From an uncultured Lachnospiraceae bacterium (lineage in GTDB: Bacteria; Bacillota; Clostridia; Lachnospirales; Lachnospiraceae), in contig CANQMA010000008.1 of assembly GCA_947624875.1 (NCBI GenBank), positions 1 through 56,926 of the forward strand: 56,926 bases of DNA, written 5' to 3'. Below, piece after piece: positions 1 through 9,772 of the stretch. The notes beneath the pieces were generated by a model, which was given only the letters and a program-made list of their open reading frames with translations, did not search any database and was not told the origin of the DNA. Position numbers and translations under genes: made by a program. Position 1 is the first letter of the stretch; every line of letters starts with the position of its first letter.

Positions 1-256
1 GATACCCAATTTTCAACCTATATAAAATTTTCAATTTTCTTTAATTTAGCCTTGACTTTTTATTTGCAGGCTAAAAAAATTGTTAGAGGGTGGCAAAAAT
101 AACAGTTTTTTCTAAAAGCACACAGCCTTTACATTTTACAAAAAAAACAGTATCCAATGCACTTTGAAACTCTTTGTTATTAGTATACTCTTATTCCGCT
201 AAATTTTAAAGTGCAAAACCCGAACAATTAAATTATACGAAAAAACATTTCATATA

Positions 257-273
257 TTGTGCAATATGCACAA
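257..273. promoter_or_regulatory. Perfect dyad upstream of glgC, possible operator
   Basis: Two 7-base arms (TTGTGCA and TGCACAA) face each other across ATA in an otherwise very AT-rich leader of about 430 bases. The dyad lies about 85 bases upstream of the likely -10 of glgC, where an activator or repressor could bind. No regulator can be named from the sequence. The rest of the first 250 bases shows A/T runs and no convincing gene. Confidence 0.4.
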
Positions 274-353
274 CAAAAGTCGAAAAAGTTTAAAAAAAAA
301 GGAAAAAAACGACAATAAAATGTATAAAAACTCTTTTATTCAAAGTGCTTTAA

Positions 354-362
354 TGTTATAAT
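354..362 (+). promoter_or_regulatory. Extended -10 promoter of glgCD
   Basis: TGTTATAAT is a perfect TATAAT box at 357-362 with an extended TGn element. The -35 position 17 bases upstream is only weakly matched (TTTTAT), as is common for extended -10 promoters. Transcription would begin near 369 and give a 5' leader of about 65 bases before the glgC start. Confidence 0.55.
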
Positions 363-380
363 CTGTTATATCAATACAAT

Positions 381-406
381 CAGACAAAGAGACGTCAGGT
401 TGTCTG
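381..406 (+). promoter_or_regulatory. 5' leader hairpin of glgC
   Basis: CAGACAA (381-387) pairs perfectly with TTGTCTG (400-406) across a 12-base loop that holds the palindrome GACGTC. It lies between the predicted transcription start and the ribosome site at 423-428. It could be an RNA hairpin or an operator; the sequence alone does not decide. Confidence 0.4.
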
Positions 407-434
407 AACAAAAAAATGCAACGAGGTGATTGAC

Positions 435-1706
435 ATGATTAAAAAAGAAATGATTGCGATGCTGTTAGCGGGCGGTCAGGGAAGCCGTCTGGGTGTACTG
501 ACAGCAAAAGTGGCAAAACCCGCAGTTGCCTTTGGCGGAAAATATAAAATTATCGATTTTCCGTTAAGTAACTGTATCAATTCGGGAATTGATACTGTCG
601 GGGTTTTAACCCAGTATCAGCCGCTTCGGTTAAATGCCCATATCGGAATCGGTATTCCTTGGGATTTAGACCGGAACATTGGAGGTGTTACTGTTCTTCC
701 ACCATACGAAAAAAGCAAGAACACGGAATGGTATACGGGTACGGCAAATGCAATTTACCAGAATCTGGAGTATATGGAATCTTACAATCCGGATTATGTG
801 TTAATCTTATCGGGCGACCATATCTACAAGATGGATTACGAAGTGATGCTGGATTACCACAAGGCAAATAATGCGGACGTTACAATTGCGGCGATGCCGG
901 TCCCTTGGGAAGAAGCAGGGAGATTTGGCGTGGTGGTTGCAGATGAAAACCATCAGATTTCCGAATTTCAGGAAAAACCGGAAAATCCAAAGAGTAATCT
1001 GGCCTCGATGGGTATTTATATTTTCAGCTGGCCGGTTTTAAGAGATGCGCTGATTCAGTTGAAAGACCAGCCGAAATGTGATTTCGGCATGCATGTGATT
1101 CCTTATGTGCATCAGAATGGAAAGCGGATATTTGCTTATGAGTATACCGGTTATTGGAAAGATGTCGGCACATTAAAATCTTACTGGGAAGCAAATATGG
1201 AGTTGATTGATATTGTTCCGGAATTCAATTTATACGAGGAATTTTGGAAAATTTATACCAAAAATGATGCTTTGCCGCCACAGTATTTATCCGCAGAGTC
1301 AGAAGTTTACCGGAGCATTATCGGAGAAGGATGCGATATCCGGGGAGGAGTTTTCAACTCGGTCATCAGCGCCAATGTTTGCGTAGAGGAAGGCGCACAG
1401 GTTCATGATTCCATTATCATGCAGGGTTGTACGATTAAAAAAGGCGCTAAGATTTATAATTCAATCATTGCTGAAAATGTTGAGATCGGAGAAAATGTAA
1501 CGATTGGCGTTGGCGAATACGCTGAGAGTCAGCTCAGCAAAAAAATTTATAACTGTGAGCTTGCCGTGATTGGTGAAAACTCTGTGATTCCGGATGGAGT
1601 AACTATCGGACAAAACGTGGCGATTTCAGGAAAGACAGAGAATAAGGATTACCCTGACGGAAAACTACCATCAGGTGGCTATATTGTTAAGGCAGGTGAG
1701 ATTTAA
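435..1706 (+). CDS. glgC: Glucose-1-phosphate adenylyltransferase, catalytic subunit
   Basis: Makes ADP-glucose from glucose-1-phosphate and ATP, the committed step of bacterial glycogen synthesis, in the cytoplasm. The nucleotidyltransferase loop AGGQGSRLG is intact near the N terminus. The catalytic-aspartate region [10 protein letters not shown] and the sugar-phosphate lysine region FQEKP follow. The C-terminal third is a left-handed beta-helix of hexapeptide repeats, and the length of about 423 residues is normal. I prefer the ATG at 435 over the GTG at 426 because GAGGTG at 423-428 is a good ribosome site six bases before 435. The stop overlaps the glgD start by one base, so the two genes are translationally coupled. 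Confidence 0.95.
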   Translation: MIKKEMIAMLLAGGQGSRLGVLTAKVAKPAVAFGGKYKIIDFPLSNCINSGIDTVGVLTQYQPLRLNAHIGIGIPWDLDRNIGGVTVLPPYEKSKNTEWYTGTANAIYQNLEYMESYNPDYVLILSGDHIYKMDYEVMLDYHKANNADVTIAAMPVPWEEAGRFGVVVADENHQISEFQEKPENPKSNLASMGIYIFSWPVLRDALIQLKDQPKCDFGMHVIPYVHQNGKRIFAYEYTGYWKDVGTLKSYWEANMELIDIVPEFNLYEEFWKIYTKNDALPPQYLSAESEVYRSIIGEGCDIRGGVFNSVISANVCVEEGAQVHDSIIMQGCTIKKGAKIYNSIIAENVEIGENVTIGVGEYAESQLSKKIYNCELAVIGENSVIPDGVTIGQNVAISGKTENKDYPDGKLPSGGYIVKAGEI

Positions 1707-2827
1707 TGAGGGCAGTTGGAATTATTTTAGCAGGCGGTAATAATAGTAGAATGCAGGATCTTTCAAAGAAAAGGGCAGTCGGAGCGATGCCGATGGCAGG
1801 CAGTTACAGAGCGATTGATTTTGCATTAAGTAATATGACAAATTCCCATATCCAGAAAGTAGCAGTCCTGACTCAGTACAATGCGCTTTCCTTAAATGAG
1901 CATTTGAGTTCATCGAAGTGGTGGGATTTTGGTAGAAAGCAGGGTGGACTTTATGTGTTTACCCCGTCGATTACATCGGATAACGGCTTTTGGTACAGAG
2001 GAACCGCAGATGCGATTGCGCAGAACATTGCATTCTTAAAAAAGAGCCATGAGCCATATGTGATTATAGCTTCCGGGGATGCCATTTATAAAATGGATTA
2101 CAACAAAGTTTTAGAAAAGCATGTAGAAACCGGCGCGGATATCACAGTTGTAGGAAAAAAGATGCCGGAGGGTACGGACGTATCCGGTTACGGCGTCATC
2201 TCCACAGATGAAACCGGCAGAGTAACGGATTTCATTGAAAAACCGATTGACAGCCATAATACATTTGTATCGACTGGAATTTATGTAATCCGAAGAAGAT
2301 TACTGATTCAGCTGATTGAGGAATGTGCCGTAGAAGACCGTTATGATTTTGTTACGGATATTCTGATTCGAAATAAAGAGGCAAAGAGGATTTACGCATA
2401 CAATTTAGATTCTTATTGGAAAAACATTGCCAGCGTGCAGAATTACTTTGAAGCCAATATGGATTTTCTAAACAATGATGTGAGAGATTTCTTCTTCCAT
2501 CAGTATCCGGATGTATATTCCAAGGTAGAAGATTTACCGCCGGCAAAATATAATCCGGGCGCAAGAGTCTGCAACAGTTTGATTTCGAGTGGATGTATTA
2601 TCAACGGAGAAGTAGATCATTCGATTATTTTCAAGCAGGCTTATATTGGAAATAATTGTATTATTAAAAATTCCATTATTATGAATGATGTATATATTGG
2701 AGATGGCGCGGTCGTAGAGAATTGCATTGTGGAGAGCCACAGTACCATCAATCCAAATGAAAAAATTGGAGCAGTTGATGGAGAAATAACAATTATCAAC
2801 GAAAGAAATTTCAGATACAGTTTGTAA
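1706..2827 (+). CDS. glgD: GlgD, regulatory-type glucose-1-phosphate adenylyltransferase subunit
   Basis: A paralogue of GlgC that in Firmicutes partners it in a hetero-oligomer and tunes ADP-glucose synthesis. The fold is the same: nucleotidyltransferase domain, then a beta-helix tail rich in isoleucine repeats. The nucleotide loop has drifted to AGGNNSRM, losing the GxGxRL pattern kept in glgC, which fits a modulatory subunit. The [10 protein letters not shown] and FIEKP segments remain. It starts at an ATG overlapping the glgC stop (TAATG). Residual catalytic activity cannot be judged from sequence. Confidence 0.93.
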   Translation: MRAVGIILAGGNNSRMQDLSKKRAVGAMPMAGSYRAIDFALSNMTNSHIQKVAVLTQYNALSLNEHLSSSKWWDFGRKQGGLYVFTPSITSDNGFWYRGTADAIAQNIAFLKKSHEPYVIIASGDAIYKMDYNKVLEKHVETGADITVVGKKMPEGTDVSGYGVISTDETGRVTDFIEKPIDSHNTFVSTGIYVIRRRLLIQLIEECAVEDRYDFVTDILIRNKEAKRIYAYNLDSYWKNIASVQNYFEANMDFLNNDVRDFFFHQYPDVYSKVEDLPPAKYNPGARVCNSLISSGCIINGEVDHSIIFKQAYIGNNCIIKNSIIMNDVYIGDGAVVENCIVESHSTINPNEKIGAVDGEITIINERNFRYSL

Positions 2828-2843
2828 AAGGAAGGAAGTAAAA

Positions 2844-3116
2844 ATGAATATAACAGATATTAGAGTTAGAAAGATGACAAAAGAGGGGAAAATGAAAGCA
2901 GTTGTTTCTATCACAATTGATGGAGAATTTGTTGTTCATGACATTAAAGTCGTAGAAGGAGAAAAAGGATTATTTATTGCAATGCCGAGCAGAAAGGCAG
3001 CCGATGGAGAATATCGTGATATTGCACATCCAATCAATTCCGAAACCAGAAGTTTCATTCAGGGAAAAGTGCTGGATGCTTATGAGCAGGCTTTAATGGA
3101 AACAGACGAGGAGTAA
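2844..3116 (+). CDS. spoVG: SpoVG family RNA/DNA-binding regulator
   Basis: A 90-residue protein that opens with the typical SpoVG sequence [11 protein letters not shown] and contains the conserved FIAMPSRK and HPINSETR segments. SpoVG proteins bind nucleic acid and affect division-septum formation, sporulation and many surface or metabolic genes in Firmicutes. The gene lies 16 bases after glgD with a good ribosome site (AAGGAAG) and is followed by a strong terminator, so it appears to end the glg transcript. Confidence 0.95.
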   Translation: MNITDIRVRKMTKEGKMKAVVSITIDGEFVVHDIKVVEGEKGLFIAMPSRKAADGEYRDIAHPINSETRSFIQGKVLDAYEQALMETDEE

Positions 3117-3137
3117 AACGTAAAATCATTGAATTTT

Positions 3138-3170
3138 AGAGGAACCGACAAGGTCGGTTCCTCTTTTTTC
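3138..3170 (+). terminator. Rho-independent terminator after spoVG
   Basis: A perfect 12-bp stem (AGAGGAACCGAC with GTCGGTTCCTCT), an AAG loop and a run of T. It closes the glgC-glgD-spoVG unit. Confidence 0.92.
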
Positions 3171-3183
3171 CTGCTGATTAGAG

Positions 3184-3212
3184 TTTCATTTCCGGTTTTT
3201 ATGTGATAAAAT
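3184..3212 (+). promoter_or_regulatory. Promoter of pth
   Basis: TTTCAT (3184-3189) and TAAAAT (3207-3212) are separated by 17 bases, and a TG at 3204-3205 extends the -10. It lies just after the spoVG terminator and about 40 bases before pth. Confidence 0.5.
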
Positions 3213-3249
3213 AGTTCCATAAAACAGATTGAAGTTTTGAGGAAAATTT

Positions 3250-3804
3250 ATGTATGCTGTAATTGGACTTGGAAATCCGGAAAAAAAATATGAGAAGACC
3301 AGACACAATGTAGGATTTGATGTGATTGACGAACTGGCAGACCAGATGGGGATTGACGTGACGGTAAAGAGACATAGAGCATTGTGTGGGATTGGCTTGA
3401 TTGGAACCCGGAAAGTTATTTTAATGAAACCGCAGACCTATATGAACAACAGCGGGGAAGCTGTCAGGGCGGTCATAGATTTTTATAAATTAGATCCGGA
3501 GAAGGATTTGATTGTCATCTCTGATGATATTGATCTGCCGACGGGTAAAATAAGGATTCGCGCAAAAGGCAGCGCCGGCGGACATAATGGATTGAAAAGC
3601 ATTATAGCCCATGCGGGAACACAGAATTTTCAGCGTGTCCGGGTTGGCGTTGGCGCCAATGAAGGCAATTTAGTGAAGCATGTTTTGGGAAAATTTGGAA
3701 AGGCAGAACGCAGACTGATTGATGATGCAGTCATTGATGCGGCAGGCGCCGTCAAGGTCATGATTGTCGACAGTGTGGAAACTGCCATGAATCGATATAA
3801 TTAA
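3250..3804 (+). CDS. pth: Peptidyl-tRNA hydrolase
   Basis: Cleaves peptidyl-tRNA released by stalled ribosomes and recycles the tRNA. It shows the family hallmarks in order: GLGNPEKKYEKTRHNVGF with the catalytic histidine, KPQTYMNNSG, and DDIDLPTGKIR followed by GSAGGHNGL. The length of 184 residues is typical. The gene sits upstream of mfd, a linkage common in Firmicutes, with a 59-base gap and no clear terminator between them. Confidence 0.96.
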   Translation: MYAVIGLGNPEKKYEKTRHNVGFDVIDELADQMGIDVTVKRHRALCGIGLIGTRKVILMKPQTYMNNSGEAVRAVIDFYKLDPEKDLIVISDDIDLPTGKIRIRAKGSAGGHNGLKSIIAHAGTQNFQRVRVGVGANEGNLVKHVLGKFGKAERRLIDDAVIDAAGAVKVMIVDSVETAMNRYN

Positions 3805-3863
3805 GTGGATTTGCACAGAAATACCAATGATGGAAGTTCAATTGTGAAAGTGCAGGGTAGAAA

Positions 3864-6800
3864 ATGAATTACTTTGATTATCCGCTGTACCAATTAAATG
3901 AATTTGTGCAGGCAAGAGACTGCTTATCCCACAACCGTTCCTGTCAGGTGACAGGATGTGGAGATTCCGGACTTGCACATTTTATTAGTGGATTGAGCGA
4001 TGGCTATGAGCAGAAAGTCATCGTTACTTTTAGCGCCGTCAAAGCGGCAGAATTGTATGAGGATTTAAAGTCATTCTGCGATGACGTGGTGTTGTATCCG
4101 TCTAAGGATTTCATTTTTTTCAGCGCCGATGTTCATGGAAATCTGATTCTGCAGCAGCGGTTGGAATTTCTGCAAAAACTGATTGAGAAGAAACCTTTTA
4201 CAGTCATTTTGACCATCGATGCATTTCTGGAAAAGATTCTGCCTTTTGAGCAACTTCAAAACCATTCCATTGAAATTTCAGAGGGGAGCATTGTGCAGAC
4301 AGATGCACTCAAAACAAAACTGGTACAGATGGGCTACGAGGCAGTGGAACAGGTAAGCGGCCCGGGACAATTTGCGGTCCGCGGAAGCATTATTGATATC
4401 TTCACATTGACCGAGGAAACCCCATACAGGATTGACCTGTGGGATGATGAAGTAGACATTATTAAAAGTTTTGAAGTAGAAAGCCAGCGCTCGATTGAAA
4501 ATCTTTCAAGTGTCAGGATTTATCCTGCGACAGAATATATTCTGACAAAACAGCAGATATTGCATGGAATCGAGCAGATGAAAGAAGAACTGAAACGGCA
4601 GACAACGGTTTTTCGTAAAGCAATGAAAACGGAGGAGGCGCATCGTCTTGAGTCTGCAGCGAAGGATTTTTTAAGTATTCTGGAAATAAATCCCACGGCC
4701 GTCGCCATGGAAAGTTATGTAAACTATTTTTGCAATCCCGTGGTGAGTCTCTTAGATTATCTCAAAGATGCGGTCTTTTTTATCGATGAGCCAAGGCGTG
4801 TGGCAGAACATTTAGAGAGCGTTCAAGCAGAGTTTTCCGAAAGTATGAGACACCGTCTCGAAAAAGGATATGTACTTCCGGGACAGACAGATATTTTGTG
4901 GCCGAAAGAACAGATTCTCGAAGAAATGAGAGACAGGCAGTGCGTCTTATTTACTTCAATTGCCCAAAAAACAGACTTTTCTCAAGTGACGGATTTTATT
5001 GAAGTCGACGTGCGCAATGTCAGTCCTTACAATAGTAAATTTGAAATTCTGGTAGAAGATTTAAAGCGGTATAAAAAACAGAAGTATGCAGTCTTACTGG
5101 TCACAGCGTCGGCAACCAGAGGAAGACGTCTGGCGCAGAATCTGCGGGACTTTGAAATCAGCGCCTTTTACGAAGAGGATCAAAATCGGGAAGTAAAACC
5201 GGGAGAGGTCATGATCGTCAAAGGACACCTGCGCAAAGGATTTCTCTATCCGGTCATCAAGTTTGCAGCAATTTCTGACAATGACATTTTTGGGCAAAAA
5301 AAGAAAAGAAAACGCAGAAAGCATAATTATTCAGGAGACGCCATTTCCAGTTTTGCGGACTTAAGCATTGGGGATTATGTCATACACGAAAATCACGGTC
5401 TCGGCATTTACAGGGGTATTGAAAAGATTGAAGTAGACCATGTAATGAAAGATTACATTAAAATCGAATATGCAGACGGTGGAAATCTGTATGTGCTTGC
5501 CACCCAGCTTGACATGATTCAGAAATATGCAGACAGTGAGGCAAAGCCGCCAAAGCTGAACCGGCTTGGGGGAATGGAATGGAAAAAGACAAAGACACGG
5601 GTCAAAAAAGCGGTGGCAGATATTGCAAAGGAACTTGTTTCACTCTATGCAATTCGTGAAAACAGTCAGGGATATGCGTTTAGTCCGGACAGTGAATGGC
5701 AGAGAGAGTTTGAAGAGATGTTTCCTTTTGAGGAGACAGAAGACCAGCAAAATGCCATCAATGAAGTAAAAAAAGACATGGAAAGCACAAAAATCATGGA
5801 CCGGCTGATATGCGGCGACGTGGGTTTTGGCAAGACAGAGGTGGCAATCCGCGCAGCATTTAAGGCGGTGCAGGACAACAAGCAGGTCGCATATCTCGTG
5901 CCGACAACGGTATTGGCGCAGCAGCATTACAAAACGTTTACACAGCGGTTTAAAGACTTTCCGGTACGTGTCGAAATGCTGTCGAGATTTCGGACGAAAG
6001 CGAATCTGGATCAGACCATCCGGGATTTAAAAAAAGGTTATGTGGACATTGTCATCGGGACGCACAGATTACTGAGTAAAGATGTGAAATTCCGGGATCT
6101 GGGACTCTTGATTATCGATGAGGAACAGCGGTTTGGCGTCCGTCATAAAGAAAAAATCAAGGAACTGAAAAATACGGTCGATGTCATTACGCTGACGGCA
6201 ACGCCGATTCCGCGGACACTTCATATGAGCCTGATAGGGATCCGCGATATGTGTGTGATGGAAGAAGCGCCGCAGGACCGGATGCCGATTCAGACATTTG
6301 TGATGGAATACAATGAAGAAATCACGCGGGATGCGATTCACCGGGAACTGGCTCGAAACGGACAGGTATACTACGTTTATAACAGAGTGGCGGATATTGC
6401 GGAAATTGCTGCAAGAGTGCAGCAGATTGTTCCGGAGGCGACGGTCGCTTTTGCGCACGGACAGATGAGTGAACGGCAGCTGGAAGAAGTGATGTATGAT
6501 TTTGTAAACGGTGAAATTGATGTGCTGGTCACGACAACAATCATAGAAACAGGACTCGATATTCCGAATGCCAATACGATTATTATTCACAATGCGGAGC
6601 GCATGGGATTGTCCCAGTTATATCAGCTTCGGGGAAGAGTAGGGCGATCAAACCGGACTGCCTACGCGTTTTTAATGTATAGCAGAAACAAACTGCTGAC
6701 TGAAGTGGCGGAAAAACGGCTCAGAGCGATTCGCGACTTTACGGAACTTGGTTCCGGTGTTAAAATTGCGATGAAAGATTTGGAAATCCGGGGTACCGGA

Positions 6801-7370
6801 AATCTTCTGGGGGCTGCCCAGAGCGGACACATGGAAGAAGTGGGATATGATTTGTACTGCAAAATGCTCAATGAAGCGATTGGAGTCCTCAAAGGAAACA
6901 AACCGAAGGAAGATTTTGAAACCAAAATTGATCTGACGGTGGATGCATTTGTCCCTCCGGCTTATATCAAAAATGAAGCCTTAAAGATGGATGTTTATAA
7001 ACGGATTGCAGGGATAGAAACCGGTTTGGAATACGAAGATATGCAGGATGAGCTGATTGACCGGTTTGGCGATATTCCGGTACAGGTTGAGAATCTGCTG
7101 AAAATTGTTCTGTTAAAGAATAAAGCGCATCAGGTTTATGTCACAGAAATTTCAGGCAATAAATCTCATATGAAAATTTCCATGTGGCCGGATGCAAACA
7201 TTGATGTGGAACGAATTCCGCTTCTGGTTCGGGAATACAGAGGCCGTCTGAAATTTATTCCACAAGATAGTCCATACTTTTTATATGAACCCGGAGACAG
7301 CAAAAAGACAGTGATTGAGAGAGCGGAACATCTGGTTGATGATTTATCCACGCTGCTTGGGGAAATATAA
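3864..7370 (+). CDS. mfd: Transcription-repair coupling factor Mfd
   Basis: An ATP-driven DNA translocase that removes RNA polymerase stalled at lesions and recruits UvrA. The 1168 residues cover the whole architecture: UvrB-like N-terminal domains, an RNA-polymerase-interaction (CarD-like) domain from about residue 498 (IGDYVIHENHGLGIY), helicase domain 1 with Walker A GDVGFGKT at 651-658 and the DEEQ box at 752-755, helicase domain 2 with TTTIIETGLDIPNAN and QLRGRVGRS, and the C-terminal TRCF domain. No damage is visible. The start ATG has only a modest ribosome site (AGGGTAG). Confidence 0.97.
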   Translation: MNYFDYPLYQLNEFVQARDCLSHNRSCQVTGCGDSGLAHFISGLSDGYEQKVIVTFSAVKAAELYEDLKSFCDDVVLYPSKDFIFFSADVHGNLILQQRLEFLQKLIEKKPFTVILTIDAFLEKILPFEQLQNHSIEISEGSIVQTDALKTKLVQMGYEAVEQVSGPGQFAVRGSIIDIFTLTEETPYRIDLWDDEVDIIKSFEVESQRSIENLSSVRIYPATEYILTKQQILHGIEQMKEELKRQTTVFRKAMKTEEAHRLESAAKDFLSILEINPTAVAMESYVNYFCNPVVSLLDYLKDAVFFIDEPRRVAEHLESVQAEFSESMRHRLEKGYVLPGQTDILWPKEQILEEMRDRQCVLFTSIAQKTDFSQVTDFIEVDVRNVSPYNSKFEILVEDLKRYKKQKYAVLLVTASATRGRRLAQNLRDFEISAFYEEDQNREVKPGEVMIVKGHLRKGFLYPVIKFAAISDNDIFGQKKKRKRRKHNYSGDAISSFADLSIGDYVIHENHGLGIYRGIEKIEVDHVMKDYIKIEYADGGNLYVLATQLDMIQKYADSEAKPPKLNRLGGMEWKKTKTRVKKAVADIAKELVSLYAIRENSQGYAFSPDSEWQREFEEMFPFEETEDQQNAINEVKKDMESTKIMDRLICGDVGFGKTEVAIRAAFKAVQDNKQVAYLVPTTVLAQQHYKTFTQRFKDFPVRVEMLSRFRTKANLDQTIRDLKKGYVDIVIGTHRLLSKDVKFRDLGLLIIDEEQRFGVRHKEKIKELKNTVDVITLTATPIPRTLHMSLIGIRDMCVMEEAPQDRMPIQTFVMEYNEEITRDAIHRELARNGQVYYVYNRVADIAEIAARVQQIVPEATVAFAHGQMSERQLEEVMYDFVNGEIDVLVTTTIIETGLDIPNANTIIIHNAERMGLSQLYQLRGRVGRSNRTAYAFLMYSRNKLLTEVAEKRLRAIRDFTELGSGVKIAMKDLEIRGTGNLLGAAQSGHMEEVGYDLYCKMLNEAIGVLKGNKPKEDFETKIDLTVDAFVPPAYIKNEALKMDVYKRIAGIETGLEYEDMQDELIDRFGDIPVQVENLLKIVLLKNKAHQVYVTEISGNKSHMKISMWPDANIDVERIPLLVREYRGRLKFIPQDSPYFLYEPGDSKKTVIERAEHLVDDLSTLLGEI

Positions 7371-7391
7371 TATTATTTTGGGAGATACATT

Positions 7392-8105
7392 ATGAAAAAA
7401 GGTATTCTATCGCTGATAGTTGCGATGGCATGTATGAGTCTGGCTGCGTGCGGCAGGGGAGAGAGTAAAATCGAAGAAACAGCAATGCAGAAGGATTCTG
7501 AAGTGATTGCAATTCATGCCGGAGATGCGCCCGTTTATCTGGATGAAGCCAGGTATTATCTGTATACTGCGCAGGCCACTTATGAGACGTATTATCTTAC
7601 CCGGAATCAGGAAATTGACTGGAAGAGTGAGATGACCGGCGGTTCCACATGGGAAACGGTTGTCAAAGGACAGGTTCTTGATGAAATCTGTCAAAGAGAA
7701 TGTCTGTACGCACTGGCAGGGCAATATAATATTGTTTTGACGGATGAAGAAAAAGAAGAGATTAAAAAAATGGTTTCTCTGTTTTTTGCTGAATCGAGCG
7801 ATACCCTGTTAAAGAAAAATTCTATTACGAAAGAAAGACTGGAAATAGTCTTTCAAAAACAGAAAATTGCAGAAAAAGTAGAAACGATCATGGAAGCCAT
7901 GAGTTCCAAAGAAAGTGCAAATACCGCGCAAAATAAAAAAACAAAGGAAGTTTATGCACAGTGGAAGAAAGAAAATACTGTTGCGCCAACAGAGGCGTGG
8001 CAGGAACTCCGGATTGATGGACATATTTTTACATCGGAAGATTTGACAGAAAAACAGAGAAGTATTCCTGAAACAACCACGGAAAAGCAGGTTATTTTCG
8101 AGTGA
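7392..8105 (+). CDS. Lipoprotein with SurA-like N-terminal chaperone fold
   Basis: The signal sequence ends in a lipobox (LAAC, Cys at residue 20), so the protein should be lipid-anchored outside the membrane. Most of the rest is charged helix resembling the SurA/PrsA N-terminal chaperone region (a stretch of the type VLDEICQRECLYALAGQYNI followed by LTDEEKEEI). Foldases of this group normally continue into a PpiC rotamase domain. Here the protein ends at 237 residues with only a short stretch (WQELRIDGHIFTSEDL) and no complete rotamase motif. It follows mfd by 21 bases and is probably co-transcribed. The chaperone assignment is an inference. Confidence 0.7.
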   Translation: MKKGILSLIVAMACMSLAACGRGESKIEETAMQKDSEVIAIHAGDAPVYLDEARYYLYTAQATYETYYLTRNQEIDWKSEMTGGSTWETVVKGQVLDEICQRECLYALAGQYNIVLTDEEKEEIKKMVSLFFAESSDTLLKKNSITKERLEIVFQKQKIAEKVETIMEAMSSKESANTAQNKKTKEVYAQWKKENTVAPTEAWQELRIDGHIFTSEDLTEKQRSIPETTTEKQVIFE

Positions 8106-8132
8106 TTTTTATTGAAAGTATCTGCACATAGG

Positions 8133-8160
8133 AAAAGAGAGTCCTGAAGGACTCTCTTTT
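8133..8160. terminator. Bidirectional terminator
   Basis: AAAAGAGAGTCC, loop TGAA, GGACTCTCTTTT: a perfect 12-bp stem with A and T tracts at the two ends. It can stop transcription from the lipoprotein gene and from the minus-strand cluster that converges on it. Confidence 0.9.
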
Positions 8161-8174
8161 TCTCTGCGTTTTGG

Positions 8175-8876
8175 TCAGCATCGCGGTGAGCAGCAGTAGC
8201 TGAGAAGACAAAGCGCATAACATGGAATGATGGAACCACACATGGAGCGCTCGTCCCCGCCATAAGAAAACTGCCTTTCCTGATACCATTGACCGCCGCT
8301 TTGCAATGTTTGCAGCAAGCGCTGATAAGAAATGTTGTCGGGCTCCATTTCGACAGCTTTTTCTGCATGGTCTAAGGCAATCATATTGTTTCCCACATTG
8401 TTATTTGCAATAGCGCTTAAAAAATACCAGCGGGCAGTTCTCTGCTGAATATTGTTCAGCACATTTAATGCCTCCCGGAAGTGACGGTTGTTAATGTAAT
8501 TTGCCGCAGCCGTATAGTAAGATTCTTCCTGATTATAAGAACCGGAGGAATAGCCTCCTGTCTGGCTGTAATATCCGCCAAACGCTTCCCGGAATAAATC
8601 TTCAAAAGAGGAGTAGCCCCCATAAGCGCCGGAACCGGTATTGCCGGAAGAGTAAGGACCGGACTGGCTGCCGCCATAAGAACCATATTTCCGTTCTTTC
8701 ATAATCTGGTCGTATGCTTCCTGAACGAGTTTAAACATTTCTTCTGCCTTTTCCTTGTTTGGGTTATTCACATTGGCGTCAGGATGATACTTACGGCTCT
8801 TTTCACGATATGCTTTTTTGATCTCTTCGTCAGAGGCATCTCTGGAAATGCCTAATACCTTATATGGGTCACTCAT
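8175..8876 (-). CDS. J-domain (DnaJ-like) protein with helical repeat tail
   Basis: Residues 1-66 form a J domain with the HPD triad at 31-33, the part that stimulates the Hsp70 DnaK. A Gly/Ser/Tyr-rich linker follows, then a TPR-like helical stretch (ALNVLNNIQQRTARWYFLSAI, with AEKAVEMEPDN later), and the tail is cysteine-rich (YCCSPRC). It lacks the zinc-finger domain of true DnaJ, so it is a specialised co-chaperone. It starts inside the end of the upstream DUF5685 gene (8-base overlap), so the two are likely coupled and may act together. Confidence 0.85.
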   Translation of the reverse strand: MSDPYKVLGISRDASDEEIKKAYREKSRKYHPDANVNNPNKEKAEEMFKLVQEAYDQIMKERKYGSYGGSQSGPYSSGNTGSGAYGGYSSFEDLFREAFGGYYSQTGGYSSGSYNQEESYYTAAANYINNRHFREALNVLNNIQQRTARWYFLSAIANNNVGNNMIALDHAEKAVEMEPDNISYQRLLQTLQSGGQWYQERQFSYGGDERSMCGSIIPCYALCLLSYCCSPRC

Positions 8877-9726
8877 TTTTGGCTCCTAATCGTCTTTCTC
8901 TAATATTATAGTATTTCTGCCATACGCCGGCATACATAATGTTTCGTAAAATTTCAGCATTGTCCAAAACCGGAAGATATTCAAACGCCTTTGTCGACTC
9001 TGCAATCATCATAGTCAGCATGGAATGGATCTGTGCGTCAAAATCCGGTTTTTGGGAAAGCTCATAAAACGGATTGTAATTGCCGTGTTTTCTGTCTTTT
9101 TCCAAGTCGTCATAAGCGTCGAGGATATAGATAAATTTTCCAAGGAAAAAACCTATTTTCTTTAGGGAAGCACTCCATAAATCCTCTTTTGGTTCAAAGA
9201 GAACCGCCATAATAGATCCGAAAATCCCCGCCATCACATCAATGTCAGAAATCTTTTGTTTTTCGAGAATATTCAGTTCATTTAACAGTGATGCAATTTT
9301 ATCTGCCTTGATTTCATAAGAAATAAACTGTGTATCCGGCATGCTTTGATTTTTTATGGCATGCTTTTGAATCATTTTGGAAAAAGCGAGTTTGAGCAGC
9401 GAATGGTCATCGTTCCAGTCATCTTTTGCTTTATAATAGGATAGCAAAAGATTCATATCCGCGACATAATCAGTGTAGACAGTCCGGATACAACGATGTT
9501 TTCGCGCTGGATGGATCAGGCACCGGCGGCTTTCCTCGAAAACTTCCGCTTCGTATAGGGAAGAAAGCAGCATTGCGAGAAATGTCATATCATACGTTAA
9601 AGTCATCTGACCGGAAATCCCATGGCGCTTCAAGAGGGTATGGCACAATCCGCAGTAATACCCTTTATAAATTTCAAATTCTTTGATTTTCAGTTCCGGC
9701 TGATGCACAACGACATATCCAAACAT
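8869..9726 (-). CDS. DUF5685 family protein
   Basis: I recognise the opening MFGYVVVHQPELKIKEFEIY and the following GYYCGLCHTLLKRHG as the DUF5685 family of Clostridia, with two early cysteines (CGLC). No function is established. The mostly helical body includes an aspartate-rich segment (YILDAYDDLEKDRKHGNYNP) that recalls the metal-binding DDxxD motifs of isoprenoid or polyprenyl enzymes, though that likeness is weak. The gene overlaps the J-domain gene downstream, suggesting it is a client or partner of the chaperone system. Confidence 0.75.
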   Translation of the reverse strand: MFGYVVVHQPELKIKEFEIYKGYYCGLCHTLLKRHGISGQMTLTYDMTFLAMLLSSLYEAEVFEESRRCLIHPARKHRCIRTVYTDYVADMNLLLSYYKAKDDWNDDHSLLKLAFSKMIQKHAIKNQSMPDTQFISYEIKADKIASLLNELNILEKQKISDIDVMAGIFGSIMAVLFEPKEDLWSASLKKIGFFLGKFIYILDAYDDLEKDRKHGNYNPFYELSQKPDFDAQIHSMLTMMIAESTKAFEYLPVLDNAEILRNIMYAGVWQKYYNIRERRLGAKNE

Positions 9727-9772
9727 AGAAGACCTCTAAACATAAAAACAACTACACACGAAACGGAATGTT

